Assembly: GCA_947501045.1 (NCBI GenBank) | Contig: CANMUI010000007.1 | Coordinates: 62,001-126,000 of the forward strand | Length of the DNA stretch: 64,000 nt | Reading direction: 5' to 3' | Source: an uncultured Psychrobacter sp. | GTDB taxonomy: Bacteria > Pseudomonadota > Gammaproteobacteria > Pseudomonadales > Moraxellaceae | Shown here: positions 53,264-60,434 of the stretch, piece after piece | Layout of the letters: each line of letters opens with the position of its first letter | Numbering within the stretch: the stretch's first letter is position 1 | Notes under the pieces: generated by a model | What the model was told of the DNA's origin: nothing | Seen by the model: only the letters and a program-made list of their open reading frames with translations | Databases searched by the model: none | Position numbers and translations under genes: made by a program

Positions 53264-53468
53264 GACAGCTCCTACTTCAAATCTTGCTATGTTGGAATGA
53301 AAGGGCGATTGATAATACTTAAAGCAGTATTTTAACAGAAATAGCGCAAATAAAGACGGGCTTTGCTGTCCTGCCATAGCCGTTGTAGCGCCATTTTGCT
53401 ATGATAAGGACATTACTATAACCCTTTAACACCAATACCATATCCACCCTTATTTATAGAGAGTAGCT

Positions 53469-54107
53469 ATGTCTGCCGATAATAATCAAACTCAAAATTT
53501 AAACCAGTACGGTCGCCCAGCGCGCACCGCCACCGTCGAGCGCAACACCGCTGAGACGCAAATCACGTGTACCGTTAATCTTGATGGCACCGGTCAAGGC
53601 AAAGTCGATACTGGCGTGCCGTTTTTGGATCATATGATTGATCAGATCAAGCGTCACGGTCTCTTTGATTTAGACATCAAATGCGTTGGCGATACCTTTA
53701 TCGACGACCATCATAGTGTGGAAGATACAGGCATTACCTTGGGTCAAGCTTTTAATAAAGCGCTCGGTGATAAAAAAGGCATCCGTCGTTATGGGCACTT
53801 TTATGCGCCGCTTGATGAAGCGTTAACGCGCGCCGTCGTCGATCTCTCAGGTCGTCCTGGTTTGCATATGGACATCCCTTTTACCCGCTCGCATGTGGGT
53901 ACCTTTGATGTCGATCTGTTTAGCGAGTTCTTCTACGGTTTCGTCAATCATTCATGGATGACGGTGCATTTGGATAATCTTAAAGGTAAAAACAGCCATC
54001 ACCAAATCGAGTCTACCTTTAAAGCCTTTGCCCGCGCCCTGCGTATGGCATGTGAGTATGATGAGCGTGCTTTGAATACCTTGCCGTCGACGAAAGAGGC
54101 GTTTTAA
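53469..54107 (+). CDS. hisB: Imidazoleglycerol-phosphate dehydratase
   Basis: HisB dehydrates imidazoleglycerol phosphate in histidine synthesis. The 212-residue monofunctional form (no phosphatase domain) has the metal-binding signatures FLDHMIDQIKRHG, DDHHSVEDTGITLG and KNSHHQIESTFKAFARAL. A short hydrophilic N-terminal leader precedes RTATVERNTAETQI. The stop TAA overlaps the hisH ATG by one base (TAATG), so translation is coupled. Confidence 0.97.
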   Translation: MSADNNQTQNLNQYGRPARTATVERNTAETQITCTVNLDGTGQGKVDTGVPFLDHMIDQIKRHGLFDLDIKCVGDTFIDDHHSVEDTGITLGQAFNKALGDKKGIRRYGHFYAPLDEALTRAVVDLSGRPGLHMDIPFTRSHVGTFDVDLFSEFFYGFVNHSWMTVHLDNLKGKNSHHQIESTFKAFARALRMACEYDERALNTLPSTKEAF

Positions 54108-54742
54108 TGACCAAAATTGCACTCTTAGATTATGGCATGGGTAACTTGCATTCGGTAAGCAAAGCGCTTGCCAATGTCGGCGCAGAGGTGTCCATCACCA
54201 ATGACCCGAAAGTCGTCTCTAGCTCAGACAAAATCGTCTTCCCTGGTGTCGGTGCGATGCGTGATTGTATGATTGGTATGCACGCGGCAGGCATTGATGA
54301 CGTCGTACGCGATGCTATCTTTAACAAGCCCGTCATGGCGATTTGCGTGGGTATGCAAGCGCTGTTTGAAGAGTCTAGTGAAAATGGTGGCACCGCTTGT
54401 TTGGGTATCCTAGACGGCAACGTAGAAGCCTTTGATCCGACATGGACAGATGAGAAAGGGGCGACCATTAAAGTGCCACACATGGGCTGGAATACGATTA
54501 CAGATATGGATTTAGCACATCCCTTATGGAATGGTATTGAAGATAATGCGCACTTTTACTTTGTGCACAGCTATTATTGTGATCCTGCTGATAAATCGCA
54601 AACCGCTGCCATTTGTGATTATGGTCAGCCGTTTTGTGCCAGTATTATTAAAGACAATCTATTCGCTACTCAGTTCCATCCTGAAAAAAGCCATACTGCA
54701 GGCTTGCAGCTGTTGAAGAACTTTGTAGAGTGGGATGTTTAA
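54107..54742 (+). CDS. hisH: Imidazole glycerol phosphate synthase subunit HisH
   Basis: HisH is the glutaminase subunit that feeds ammonia to HisF. The 211-residue protein starts KIALLDYGMGNLHSVSKAL. It has the nucleophile motif MAICVGMQALFE (Cys near residue 83) and the His-Glu pair TQFHPEKSHTAGLQLL. Overlap with hisB indicates an operon; hisA and hisF are not immediately downstream. Confidence 0.97.
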   Translation: MTKIALLDYGMGNLHSVSKALANVGAEVSITNDPKVVSSSDKIVFPGVGAMRDCMIGMHAAGIDDVVRDAIFNKPVMAICVGMQALFEESSENGGTACLGILDGNVEAFDPTWTDEKGATIKVPHMGWNTITDMDLAHPLWNGIEDNAHFYFVHSYYCDPADKSQTAAICDYGQPFCASIIKDNLFATQFHPEKSHTAGLQLLKNFVEWDV

Positions 54743-54778
54743 ATAAATCTTATTAAGCTAGAAACCTGAGAAGAAGAA

Positions 54779-55159
54779 TTGGACTTTAATACTTTTAAAA
54801 TACATATCATTGAGACAACAGGCCTTGCTAAAGATGCTTTGCACATCTATGTTGGTGTTGGCGTCTATCTGTTTTGTCTGTTTGCGCTGCGCCCTATCAT
54901 TAAGAAGCAAAGTGTTAGAGGATTTATCGCTCTGATCGTCGTGACTGGCGTGGCTTTACTAGGAGAGTATTTGGATAACCGTCATATTATTTTACCAAAA
55001 GGTGTCTTTGCATTAAAGATTGTAGACATAAAAGCCAGCATTCATGATCTTATTAATACGTGCTTGCTGCCTTTTATGCTGTTTGTGGTAAATAAGTGGA
55101 CAAGGGTTTTTCAGCCTACCAGCTCATCGAGTAAGATGTTAAAAAAATCACGAACTTAA
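54779..55159 (+). CDS. Hypothetical membrane protein
   Basis: This 126-residue ORF appears to use a TTG start at 54779 with AGAAGAAG just upstream. It has three hydrophobic segments: LHIYVGVGVYLFCLFAL, FIALIVVTGVALLGEYL and INTCLLPFMLFVV. The tail is basic. The family is not recognised, though the layout is that of VanZ-like or other small integral membrane proteins. It follows hisH by 36 bp on the same strand. Confidence 0.6.
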   Translation: MDFNTFKIHIIETTGLAKDALHIYVGVGVYLFCLFALRPIIKKQSVRGFIALIVVTGVALLGEYLDNRHIILPKGVFALKIVDIKASIHDLINTCLLPFMLFVVNKWTRVFQPTSSSSKMLKKSRT

Positions 55160-55308
55160 CAACCCAAGCTTTACAAAGCTTACGAAACATAAAAACTCTT
55201 CTCTATTTAACGTCGCTTCCTTTTGTTACTTTGGATTTATAATTTTAGTTATGCAATATAGCTGTTAAATCCACATAGATAATAAAAAACATATAAAAAG
55301 GAGCCACT

Positions 55309-56241
55309 ATGAATATCCAAAACCTATTAGACAAAGCCAAAGATACTTTAGATAAGGCCAAAGACACCTTGGGTTTAGAGCCGCAAGAGACTGAGTCAGG
55401 CGCTTATATCCCTTCTAAGTCCTCGCTAAAGATAGCCGCACCGAACAAAACCAACTACGATAATACCAAGTACGATAATCCCTATACTGGCAATAAGAAA
55501 ATTATGATGGTCTGTACCGAGCGCCAGTACATGAACATGGTCAATGATAAAAGGTTCGAGACAGGCAATCATCCGGTAGAGATGATGGTGCCGTTATTAC
55601 ACTTTAAAAAAGCGGGATTTGATGTCGATGTGTTTACGCCAACGGGGAAGCCTGTCAAAGTTGAGCAGTGGGCGATGCCAGAGGACGATGACGACGTCAA
55701 ACAAATCTATAGCGAATATGAGTCCAAGCTTAATAACCCAAACAGCATCGCTGACTTCGTCAAAAATGATATGGCAGATAGCGATGAATATGCGGCAATC
55801 TTTATTCCCGGTGGTCACGGGGCGATGCTTGGCCTACCCGAAGATTATAATCTTGGCGAATTGCTACGTTGGGGTTATGACAATGATTTATTCACCTTAG
55901 CGATTTGTCATGGGCCTGCGGCTTTATTGGCGGCTGACCTAAATAGCCCTGACAGCTCTGACAATGACAGCAACTCTGAGCGCGACTTTATCTTTAAAGG
56001 CTACAAGATGGTCGCATTTCCGACCGCGATGGATAAGCAAATGCCTAAGATCGGTTATCTACCTGGACCAATGCCGTGGTATTTTGCGGAGAAGTTAGAA
56101 GATTTAGGCGTTACTATCGATAATAAACTGGCATCTGGACAGACCCATCAAGATAGAAAACTGATCTCAGGTGATGGGCCTCTAGCGGCGAATGACTTTG
56201 GTAAAATGAGTGCTAAGGCTTTGCTAAAAGAGCTTAATTAA
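55309..56241 (+). CDS. hchA: Glyoxalase III/protein deglycase HchA (Hsp31), DJ-1/PfpI family
   Basis: HchA (Hsp31) handles glyoxals and was also described as a chaperone and deglycase. The 310-residue protein has the DJ-1 nucleophile elbow LAICHGPAALLAADLNS and the E. coli-like segments RFETGNHPVEMMVPLLH and IFIPGGHGAMLGLPED. An N-terminal 30-residue amphipathic segment with two repeats of DKAKDTL is an addition. AAGGAG precedes the ATG. It is convergent with avtA. Confidence 0.93.
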   Translation: MNIQNLLDKAKDTLDKAKDTLGLEPQETESGAYIPSKSSLKIAAPNKTNYDNTKYDNPYTGNKKIMMVCTERQYMNMVNDKRFETGNHPVEMMVPLLHFKKAGFDVDVFTPTGKPVKVEQWAMPEDDDDVKQIYSEYESKLNNPNSIADFVKNDMADSDEYAAIFIPGGHGAMLGLPEDYNLGELLRWGYDNDLFTLAICHGPAALLAADLNSPDSSDNDSNSERDFIFKGYKMVAFPTAMDKQMPKIGYLPGPMPWYFAEKLEDLGVTIDNKLASGQTHQDRKLISGDGPLAANDFGKMSAKALLKELN

Positions 56242-56300
56242 AAACGTTTTGATATAACCATTTCTAAATAGGATGAGCACAAGCTATCTACACTAATTAC

Positions 56301-56405
56301 GTACTGCTGGGATGAATTTTGCGCAGCCTCTGGAGTGATGAAGTCGCACAGCAAGCAAGGAAAATTTATACCAGCAGTACTTTAACAATTTTAGATTGAG
56401 TCAGC
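56301..56405 (+). repeat. Intergenic inverted-repeat element, copy 4
   Basis: The left arm GTACTGCTGGGATGAATTTT (56301-56320) is inverted in the right arm ending ATACCAGCAGTAC (56360-56380). The core begins GCGCAGCCTCTGG and ends CAGCAAGCAAG (56321-56359). The core end has drifted from copies 1 and 3. The left flank seen in copy 1 is not conserved. Confidence 0.75.
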
Positions 56406-56421
56406 TGTATGTTTACTCCAT

Positions 56422-56455
56422 AAAAAAACGGACTATTCATTAGTCCGTTTTTTGT
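56422..56455. terminator. Bidirectional terminator between hchA and avtA
   Basis: AAACGGACTA pairs perfectly with TAGTCCGTTT around a TTCA loop (56426-56450), with extra A and T runs on both sides. Confidence 0.9.
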
Positions 56456-56473
56456 TTTTAAGAGTAAAGGGTT

Positions 56474-57829
56474 TTACTTAGCCTTATCATATAACCCACG
56501 CACCACCTCACCAATCACCGCAATCCCTTTCTCCAAAGTGTCTTCATCCGCGGCAATACTCATACGAATACACTCATGCGCGTGTTTGTAGTCGCTAACA
56601 TCAATACCCGGGAAAAAGTATTCACTCGGTACGATAAGGGTACCTTTTTCTTTTAAGATCTCATATAGCTCAGAGGTACTAATCGGTAAATCCTTAAACC
56701 ACAACCACAAAAATATCGCACCTTCAGGTTTATGAATCGATAGCGGATAATCGCCTAATTCTTGCTTAAGTAGCGCAACCGCAGTTTTGGCTTGCTGCTG
56801 ATAAAACGGCTTAATATCATTATCAGATAAGTCTTTAATCGCATCGTTTTTCATCAGTGGCGTAGCAATAGAAGCCCCAAAACGTGTGGGCGAGAGATTA
56901 ACCACCGCATTCATCGCGCTGACCGCTTCGATCACCTCAGGCGCGGCAACGATAATACCGGTACGCACTCCCGGTAAGCCGATTTTCGACAGGCTAAAAC
57001 AAAGAATGGTATTGTCATCCCAACTAAGGGTGACGTCTGAATAAATAATATTAGGGAAGGGCATACCATAAGCATTATCGATAATCAGCGGTACCTCATA
57101 GCGCTTAGCAATCTCCGCCAAATGTGCCATTTCCTCATCGGTCAATACGTTACCCGTCGGATTGGTCGGACGCGAACAACAAATCGCGCCAATACGACCT
57201 TCCTTTAACGCTGGCAAGTTCTCTAACGCCTCAAAATCCACCCGATATTTAAAGAATCCTGCCTCGCCATCATGCGCGATATCATCGATATGCGGCAACA
57301 CCGCCATAAAATGCTGACCTTCGACATGCACATCGCTATAGCCGATATACTCAGGCGCAAGCGGTAACAAAATGGACTTATCTATCGACTTATTGTCTTT
57401 ATCTTGACTGGACTCATCAAGCTCATCATCAACGAAGGCCCCGCCAAACAAGTTAAACAAATAGAAAAAAGCATTTTGCGAGCCATTGGTCAGTGCGATA
57501 TTTTCTGCCGTCAAATCCCAATCATAATGACGATTAAAGAAGCCTACCAAGGCATCGATAAAAGCGGCATCGCCCTGCGGGTTGGAGTAATTCGCCATGC
57601 TACTCGTCGCCGTACTATTGGTCTCATCGCTATTATTGAAGCTACCATCATTACCCAGCACTTGATACGTCTCTAAAAACAACTCATTCACCGCGTCAAT
57701 CCGCGCTGGATTACCACCGCCCAGCATGTTGACCGGCTCATCGCTTTTGAGCGCATCGCCCAAATCATCCATCAATTGCGAGATGCCCGTAGGCTGAATA
57801 AACTTTTGACCAAACTTGGAGAATTTCAT
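56474..57829 (-). CDS. avtA: Valine-pyruvate aminotransferase
   Basis: AvtA is a PLP enzyme that exchanges amino groups between valine and pyruvate, making alanine. The 451-residue protein starts MKFSKFGQKFIQPTGISQLM and has LGGGNPARI, both typical of AvtA. The PLP lysine lies in CFSLSKIGLPGVRTG. A D/S-rich insertion (about residues 140-152) lengthens it beyond E. coli (417). The start ATG is the first possible. Confidence 0.95.
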   Translation of the reverse strand: MKFSKFGQKFIQPTGISQLMDDLGDALKSDEPVNMLGGGNPARIDAVNELFLETYQVLGNDGSFNNSDETNSTATSSMANYSNPQGDAAFIDALVGFFNRHYDWDLTAENIALTNGSQNAFFYLFNLFGGAFVDDELDESSQDKDNKSIDKSILLPLAPEYIGYSDVHVEGQHFMAVLPHIDDIAHDGEAGFFKYRVDFEALENLPALKEGRIGAICCSRPTNPTGNVLTDEEMAHLAEIAKRYEVPLIIDNAYGMPFPNIIYSDVTLSWDDNTILCFSLSKIGLPGVRTGIIVAAPEVIEAVSAMNAVVNLSPTRFGASIATPLMKNDAIKDLSDNDIKPFYQQQAKTAVALLKQELGDYPLSIHKPEGAIFLWLWFKDLPISTSELYEILKEKGTLIVPSEYFFPGIDVSDYKHAHECIRMSIAADEDTLEKGIAVIGEVVRGLYDKAK

Positions 57830-58351
57830 AAGGTTACCGTGAGGTTGTCAGTATTTGATTATGTGAGTGTGTTTGTAAGTGTGAGTATTAGCGTGGCGTT
57901 AGTATAGCAAATGCTAGCTTTGATGTGCGCCTTGTCAAGCGCTGATCGCCGTTTATCTTTCGTATATTTAAGCCACAAATAAACCAAAAAACGCCCTCTA
58001 TATCCATAGCGAGCGTTTCAGTTTGCGGTTTTAGAGATTGGGGTTTTGGAGCTAACCCTGCTTTTTGCTTGTAGTTGGCAGTCTGCTGCGCACAGCACCT
58101 AGGCACAGCAGCGTTCCAACGTCCGAGCGACCACTCCTGTGCAAGGTGCTGTAAGCGCCACAGCCCGCCAAGCTACCGCTGCAATCAGGGCTAAAAAGCC
58201 TTATTATAGCAAGGTTTATTAAGATAATTAAAACTTTGTCCCGAATTTGGACGGTGAGGTGCGCCCAGCGCACCCTAAAGCTCTTATTAATTTTAAATAA
58301 AATCTGATGGGTTACGCTATCGCTAACTTACCCAAGGCTTTCTAAAGTTAG
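57830..58351. other. Gene-free region with a GC-rich palindromic element
   Basis: This 522-bp gap has no convincing gene. The stretch from about 58070 to 58190 is much more GC-rich than its surroundings and contains a long hairpin. ACAGCACCT then GCACAG (58092-58108) pairs with CTGTGC then AGGTGCTGT (58137-58152), around a 28-base loop. A small hairpin GGCTAAAAAGCC (58190-58201) follows, then TTATTATA. It could be a structured RNA, a regulatory element or a relic. It matches none of the ncRNAs I can recall (RNase P, 6S, SRP, tmRNA). Confidence 0.45.
58092..58152. repeat. Long imperfect inverted repeat (15-bp stem)
   Basis: Outer ACAGCACCT/AGGTGCTGT (9 bp) and inner GCACAG/CTGTGC (6 bp) form one stem with a small bulge and a 28-base loop. 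Confidence 0.7.
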
Positions 58352-58669
58352 CTACAATCTTTGTCCAGTATATCTGTGCATATCACCGTCAGGATAAAAA
58401 ACGTATATATAGCTCCTTTCTAGATACTCATTAATTCCTAAAGAGTGGTCTGAAGACATAACAATTTTCTTCGCTTCATTTAGTCTCTGTTCTATATAGT
58501 TCAAAGTATAATTAGCATCACCTGATATTCTATACTTGACGGTGATACATTCAGAAATAACTGTTAGGTGGAGGACTTCTAAGGGAGTAGTTAGATTTTT
58601 ATGAGTCTCTTCAATTCTGTTAATCTCGAAGTTTTGTATTTCACCTGAATTATAATGTAATTTACCCAT
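58352..58669 (-). CDS. Hypothetical protein
   Basis: The 105-residue ORF starts MGKLHYNSGEIQNFEINRIE and ends DGDMHRYTGQRL. AGGA precedes the ATG at a normal distance. The composition is ordinary for a soluble small protein; there is no signal peptide or transmembrane segment. No family recognised. It is the last gene of the minus-strand orphan cluster. Confidence 0.6.
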   Translation of the reverse strand: MGKLHYNSGEIQNFEINRIEETHKNLTTPLEVLHLTVISECITVKYRISGDANYTLNYIEQRLNEAKKIVMSSDHSLGINEYLERSYIYVFYPDGDMHRYTGQRL

Positions 58670-58772
58670 AAGAAATCTATCCTGTTGATATTCAAATTAG
58701 AAATAAGCTATGTTTTAATAATGTAAGAAAATTGAATCGTCAGTCTAAAAATAGAACTTATTAATGGTGACT

Positions 58773-59369
58773 TTAATTATCCGCGTAATTTCTTAAGATT
58801 TCTTGAGCTGTTCTTTGCCTAGCGGGGTCAATTGCAAAGCAAACGCTTAGCTCATTTCTATCAATAATTAAATTATAAAGGTCTTCAATAATAATACGAG
58901 CTTTGTTGGAATTATATATAGTTCGATTCCCTGTATTCGCTAGATGAGAAGGATATAATCTATTAGGATCTTTTGAATCTGCTCTACTTAGAGAGTTTAC
59001 CATTACTATTTTTTGCAAGTTACTTTTATCATGGATTTGGCTAGGTATGCTTTCACCTAGTTGTCTTTTAAAACCCTGTATTACATTACCTAACCCATCA
59101 CCATAAGGTATTCTGAAAAACTCTCTAAAAGATTTGACGTCCAAACTAACAAAACCTCTAGTGTTAGCATGAATTTGGTAATGACGATTTAAGTCATCAA
59201 TATCAACAAAATCTAATTTAACCAATGAATATTCAGGCTTATGTTCATTCTCGCCGTATAACTCTACTATCACAACATAATCGTAGTTATTAAATTGAAA
59301 ATTAAAAGCGTCAATAGCCCAGTCATTATCTTCCATAACACTTTTAAGAAGCCTTAAGTTTGAAAGCAT
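58773..59369 (-). CDS. Hypothetical protein, possibly DUF6037 family
   Basis: The 198-residue product is soluble and starts MLSNLRLLKSVMEDNDWAIDAF. Motifs such as NYDYVVIVELY, REFFRIPYGDGLGNVIQGF, VNSLSRADSKDPNRLYPSH and RIIIEDLYNLI recall the DUF6037 pattern, but this is from memory and uncertain. GGAA lies 6 bp before the ATG. Its function is unknown. It sits in the orphan cluster between the DUF6953-like and terminal hypothetical genes. Confidence 0.65.
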   Translation of the reverse strand: MLSNLRLLKSVMEDNDWAIDAFNFQFNNYDYVVIVELYGENEHKPEYSLVKLDFVDIDDLNRHYQIHANTRGFVSLDVKSFREFFRIPYGDGLGNVIQGFKRQLGESIPSQIHDKSNLQKIVMVNSLSRADSKDPNRLYPSHLANTGNRTIYNSNKARIIIEDLYNLIIDRNELSVCFAIDPARQRTAQEILRNYADN

Positions 59370-59417
59370 AACAATTCCTTTTTTTCATTGTAAACGTAGC
59401 AACAAAACAAATAATAT

Positions 59418-59654
59418 TTAACCTCTAGCTTTTCTGCCACCTTCATCTTCTACAACTCTGTAACGCCAATAAAAATCTGATTGAACCCAGACCACATCGC
59501 TAGTCACATCTTTGAAGCTTTTTAACAAAGGTCTATCTAATACAAGGTTACCATCAGCATTTTCTCGCAAAAAGCTTTCATCACCACTTCTAACTATATA
59601 ATCAACTACATCATCTTGATATAGACAACCATCATTCTGTAATTTATCAATCAT
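59418..59654 (-). CDS. DUF6953-like protein, possibly expressed by frameshift from the YodC gene
   Basis: From the ATG at 59654 this is a 78-residue ORF (MIDKLQNDGCLYQDDVVDYIV..., ending GGRKARG). Its sequence recalls DUF6953, whose members normally have A-x-W-M preceding this segment. That part (SIASW) is encoded just upstream of the ATG, in the same frame, with no start codon or Shine-Dalgarno. The open frame reaches back across the A run at the end of the YodC gene, where a -1 shift would join them. Function unknown; family call from memory. Confidence 0.6.
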   Translation of the reverse strand: MIDKLQNDGCLYQDDVVDYIVRSGDESFLRENADGNLVLDRPLLKSFKDVTSDVVWVQSDFYWRYRVVEDEGGRKARG

Positions 59655-59677
59655 CCATGAAGCTATACTATTTGAAG

Positions 59678-59908
59678 TTACTTTTTTTTTACTTCTGACA
59701 CGTTTTTAGGCTCCATGTAGTCTTGTAAGCTGTCTTCAGGGAAAACTCCATTATCAAGTTTTTTGCCTGCAAACCATTGACATCTATACTTACCCTCAAA
59801 TTCTTTACTAGTAAAGTGTCTTATTAATTCATTAATAGTCATACAGGGACCGCCAGACTTTAATTGTACTTGGTCACCAACACTATATTTGGGCTGTTTT
59901 TCACTCAT
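59678..59908 (-). CDS. YodC-like protein (DUF2158)
   Basis: The 76-residue protein has the DUF2158 pattern YSVGDQVQLKSGGPCMTI, followed by YRCQWFAGKKLDNGVFPEDSL. The function of the family is unknown. AGGAG precedes the ATG. The last codons are GTA AAA AAA AAG TAA: the slippery heptamer A AAA AAG (59687-59681) directly abuts the stop. The -1 frame continues into the DUF6953-like ORF. Confidence 0.85.
   Translation of the reverse strand: MSEKQPKYSVGDQVQLKSGGPCMTINELIRHFTSKEFEGKYRCQWFAGKKLDNGVFPEDSLQDYMEPKNVSEVKKK
59681..59687 (-). other. Candidate -1 frameshift site A AAA AAG
   Basis: The heptamer is in the correct zero-frame phase (A AAA AAG) for tandem slippage, as in E. coli dnaX, and is followed at once by TAA. 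It is part of a run of nine A. No strong stimulatory hairpin or nearby internal Shine-Dalgarno was noticed. Confidence 0.45.
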
Positions 59909-60090
59909 TATTTATACTCCTATGTTTATATCATTAAGAAATACATTTCTTACATTACTAATGTTGGGAGTATAAATGATTTTTCAAGTATATAAGAGCT
60001 TTAAGTGCAAAAATAATTAGCATATATAAAGTTGATTGAGGAATGATAGCGAATAGCAGGTTTCCGCTACATGCTTGGATAACTCCCAAG

Positions 60091-60426
60091 CTATTTAATG
60101 CTTAGACCTAATGAAGTTATCACTTTTGATGTATCATGCAGCTCTTCATAGCTACCAAATTTTAAACGCTCAACCAAAAGTTGTTCAAGCTTAGTTAATT
60201 CCTGCTGATATTTTTCGATACCTAGCAAAGACAATATGTCTTCAAGTTCAAGCGCTTGATTAATAATAGGCACTAACCCTTTCAAATCATCATTTTGCTC
60301 AAGTCTTGATAATCCGCCGGGGCTAAAAATCAAGAAATGAGCTTGGTCGATGCTGATTTCACCAAGGCGTAAAAGTCGAATGACTCCTATCAAAAAAATA
60401 CTAACCGTCATGTCATTTGAATTCAT
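60091..60426 (-). CDS. Hypothetical protein, possibly DUF3969-like
   Basis: The 111-residue product (MNSNDMTVSIFLIGVIRLLR...) has AGG 6 bp before the ATG at 60426. The longer frame, open to 60555, overlaps the exporter permease and is not credible. It has one hydrophobic N-terminal helix and an acidic helical body (SIDQAHFLIFSPGGLSRLEQ, then LELEDILSLLG). The pattern recalls DUF3969, but this is unverified. It starts 9 bp after the permease stop, so it may be co-transcribed with ybbAP. Confidence 0.65.
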   Translation of the reverse strand: MNSNDMTVSIFLIGVIRLLRLGEISIDQAHFLIFSPGGLSRLEQNDDLKGLVPIINQALELEDILSLLGIEKYQQELTKLEQLLVERLKFGSYEELHDTSKVITSLGLSIK

Positions 60427-60434
60427 TGTAACCT

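Noticed and set aside
57888..58106. 72-codon minus-strand ORF in the GC-rich gap
   Set aside because: No Shine-Dalgarno and no protein-like pattern; the DNA is better explained by its palindromic structure.
58080..58155. Integron attC site
   Set aside because: The required core patterns GTTRRRY and RYYYAAC are not both present at the ends of the palindrome, and no integrase is nearby.
58030..58200. Known ncRNA (RNase P, 6S, SRP, tmRNA)
   Set aside because: None of the conserved sequences of these RNAs that I can recall is present in either strand.
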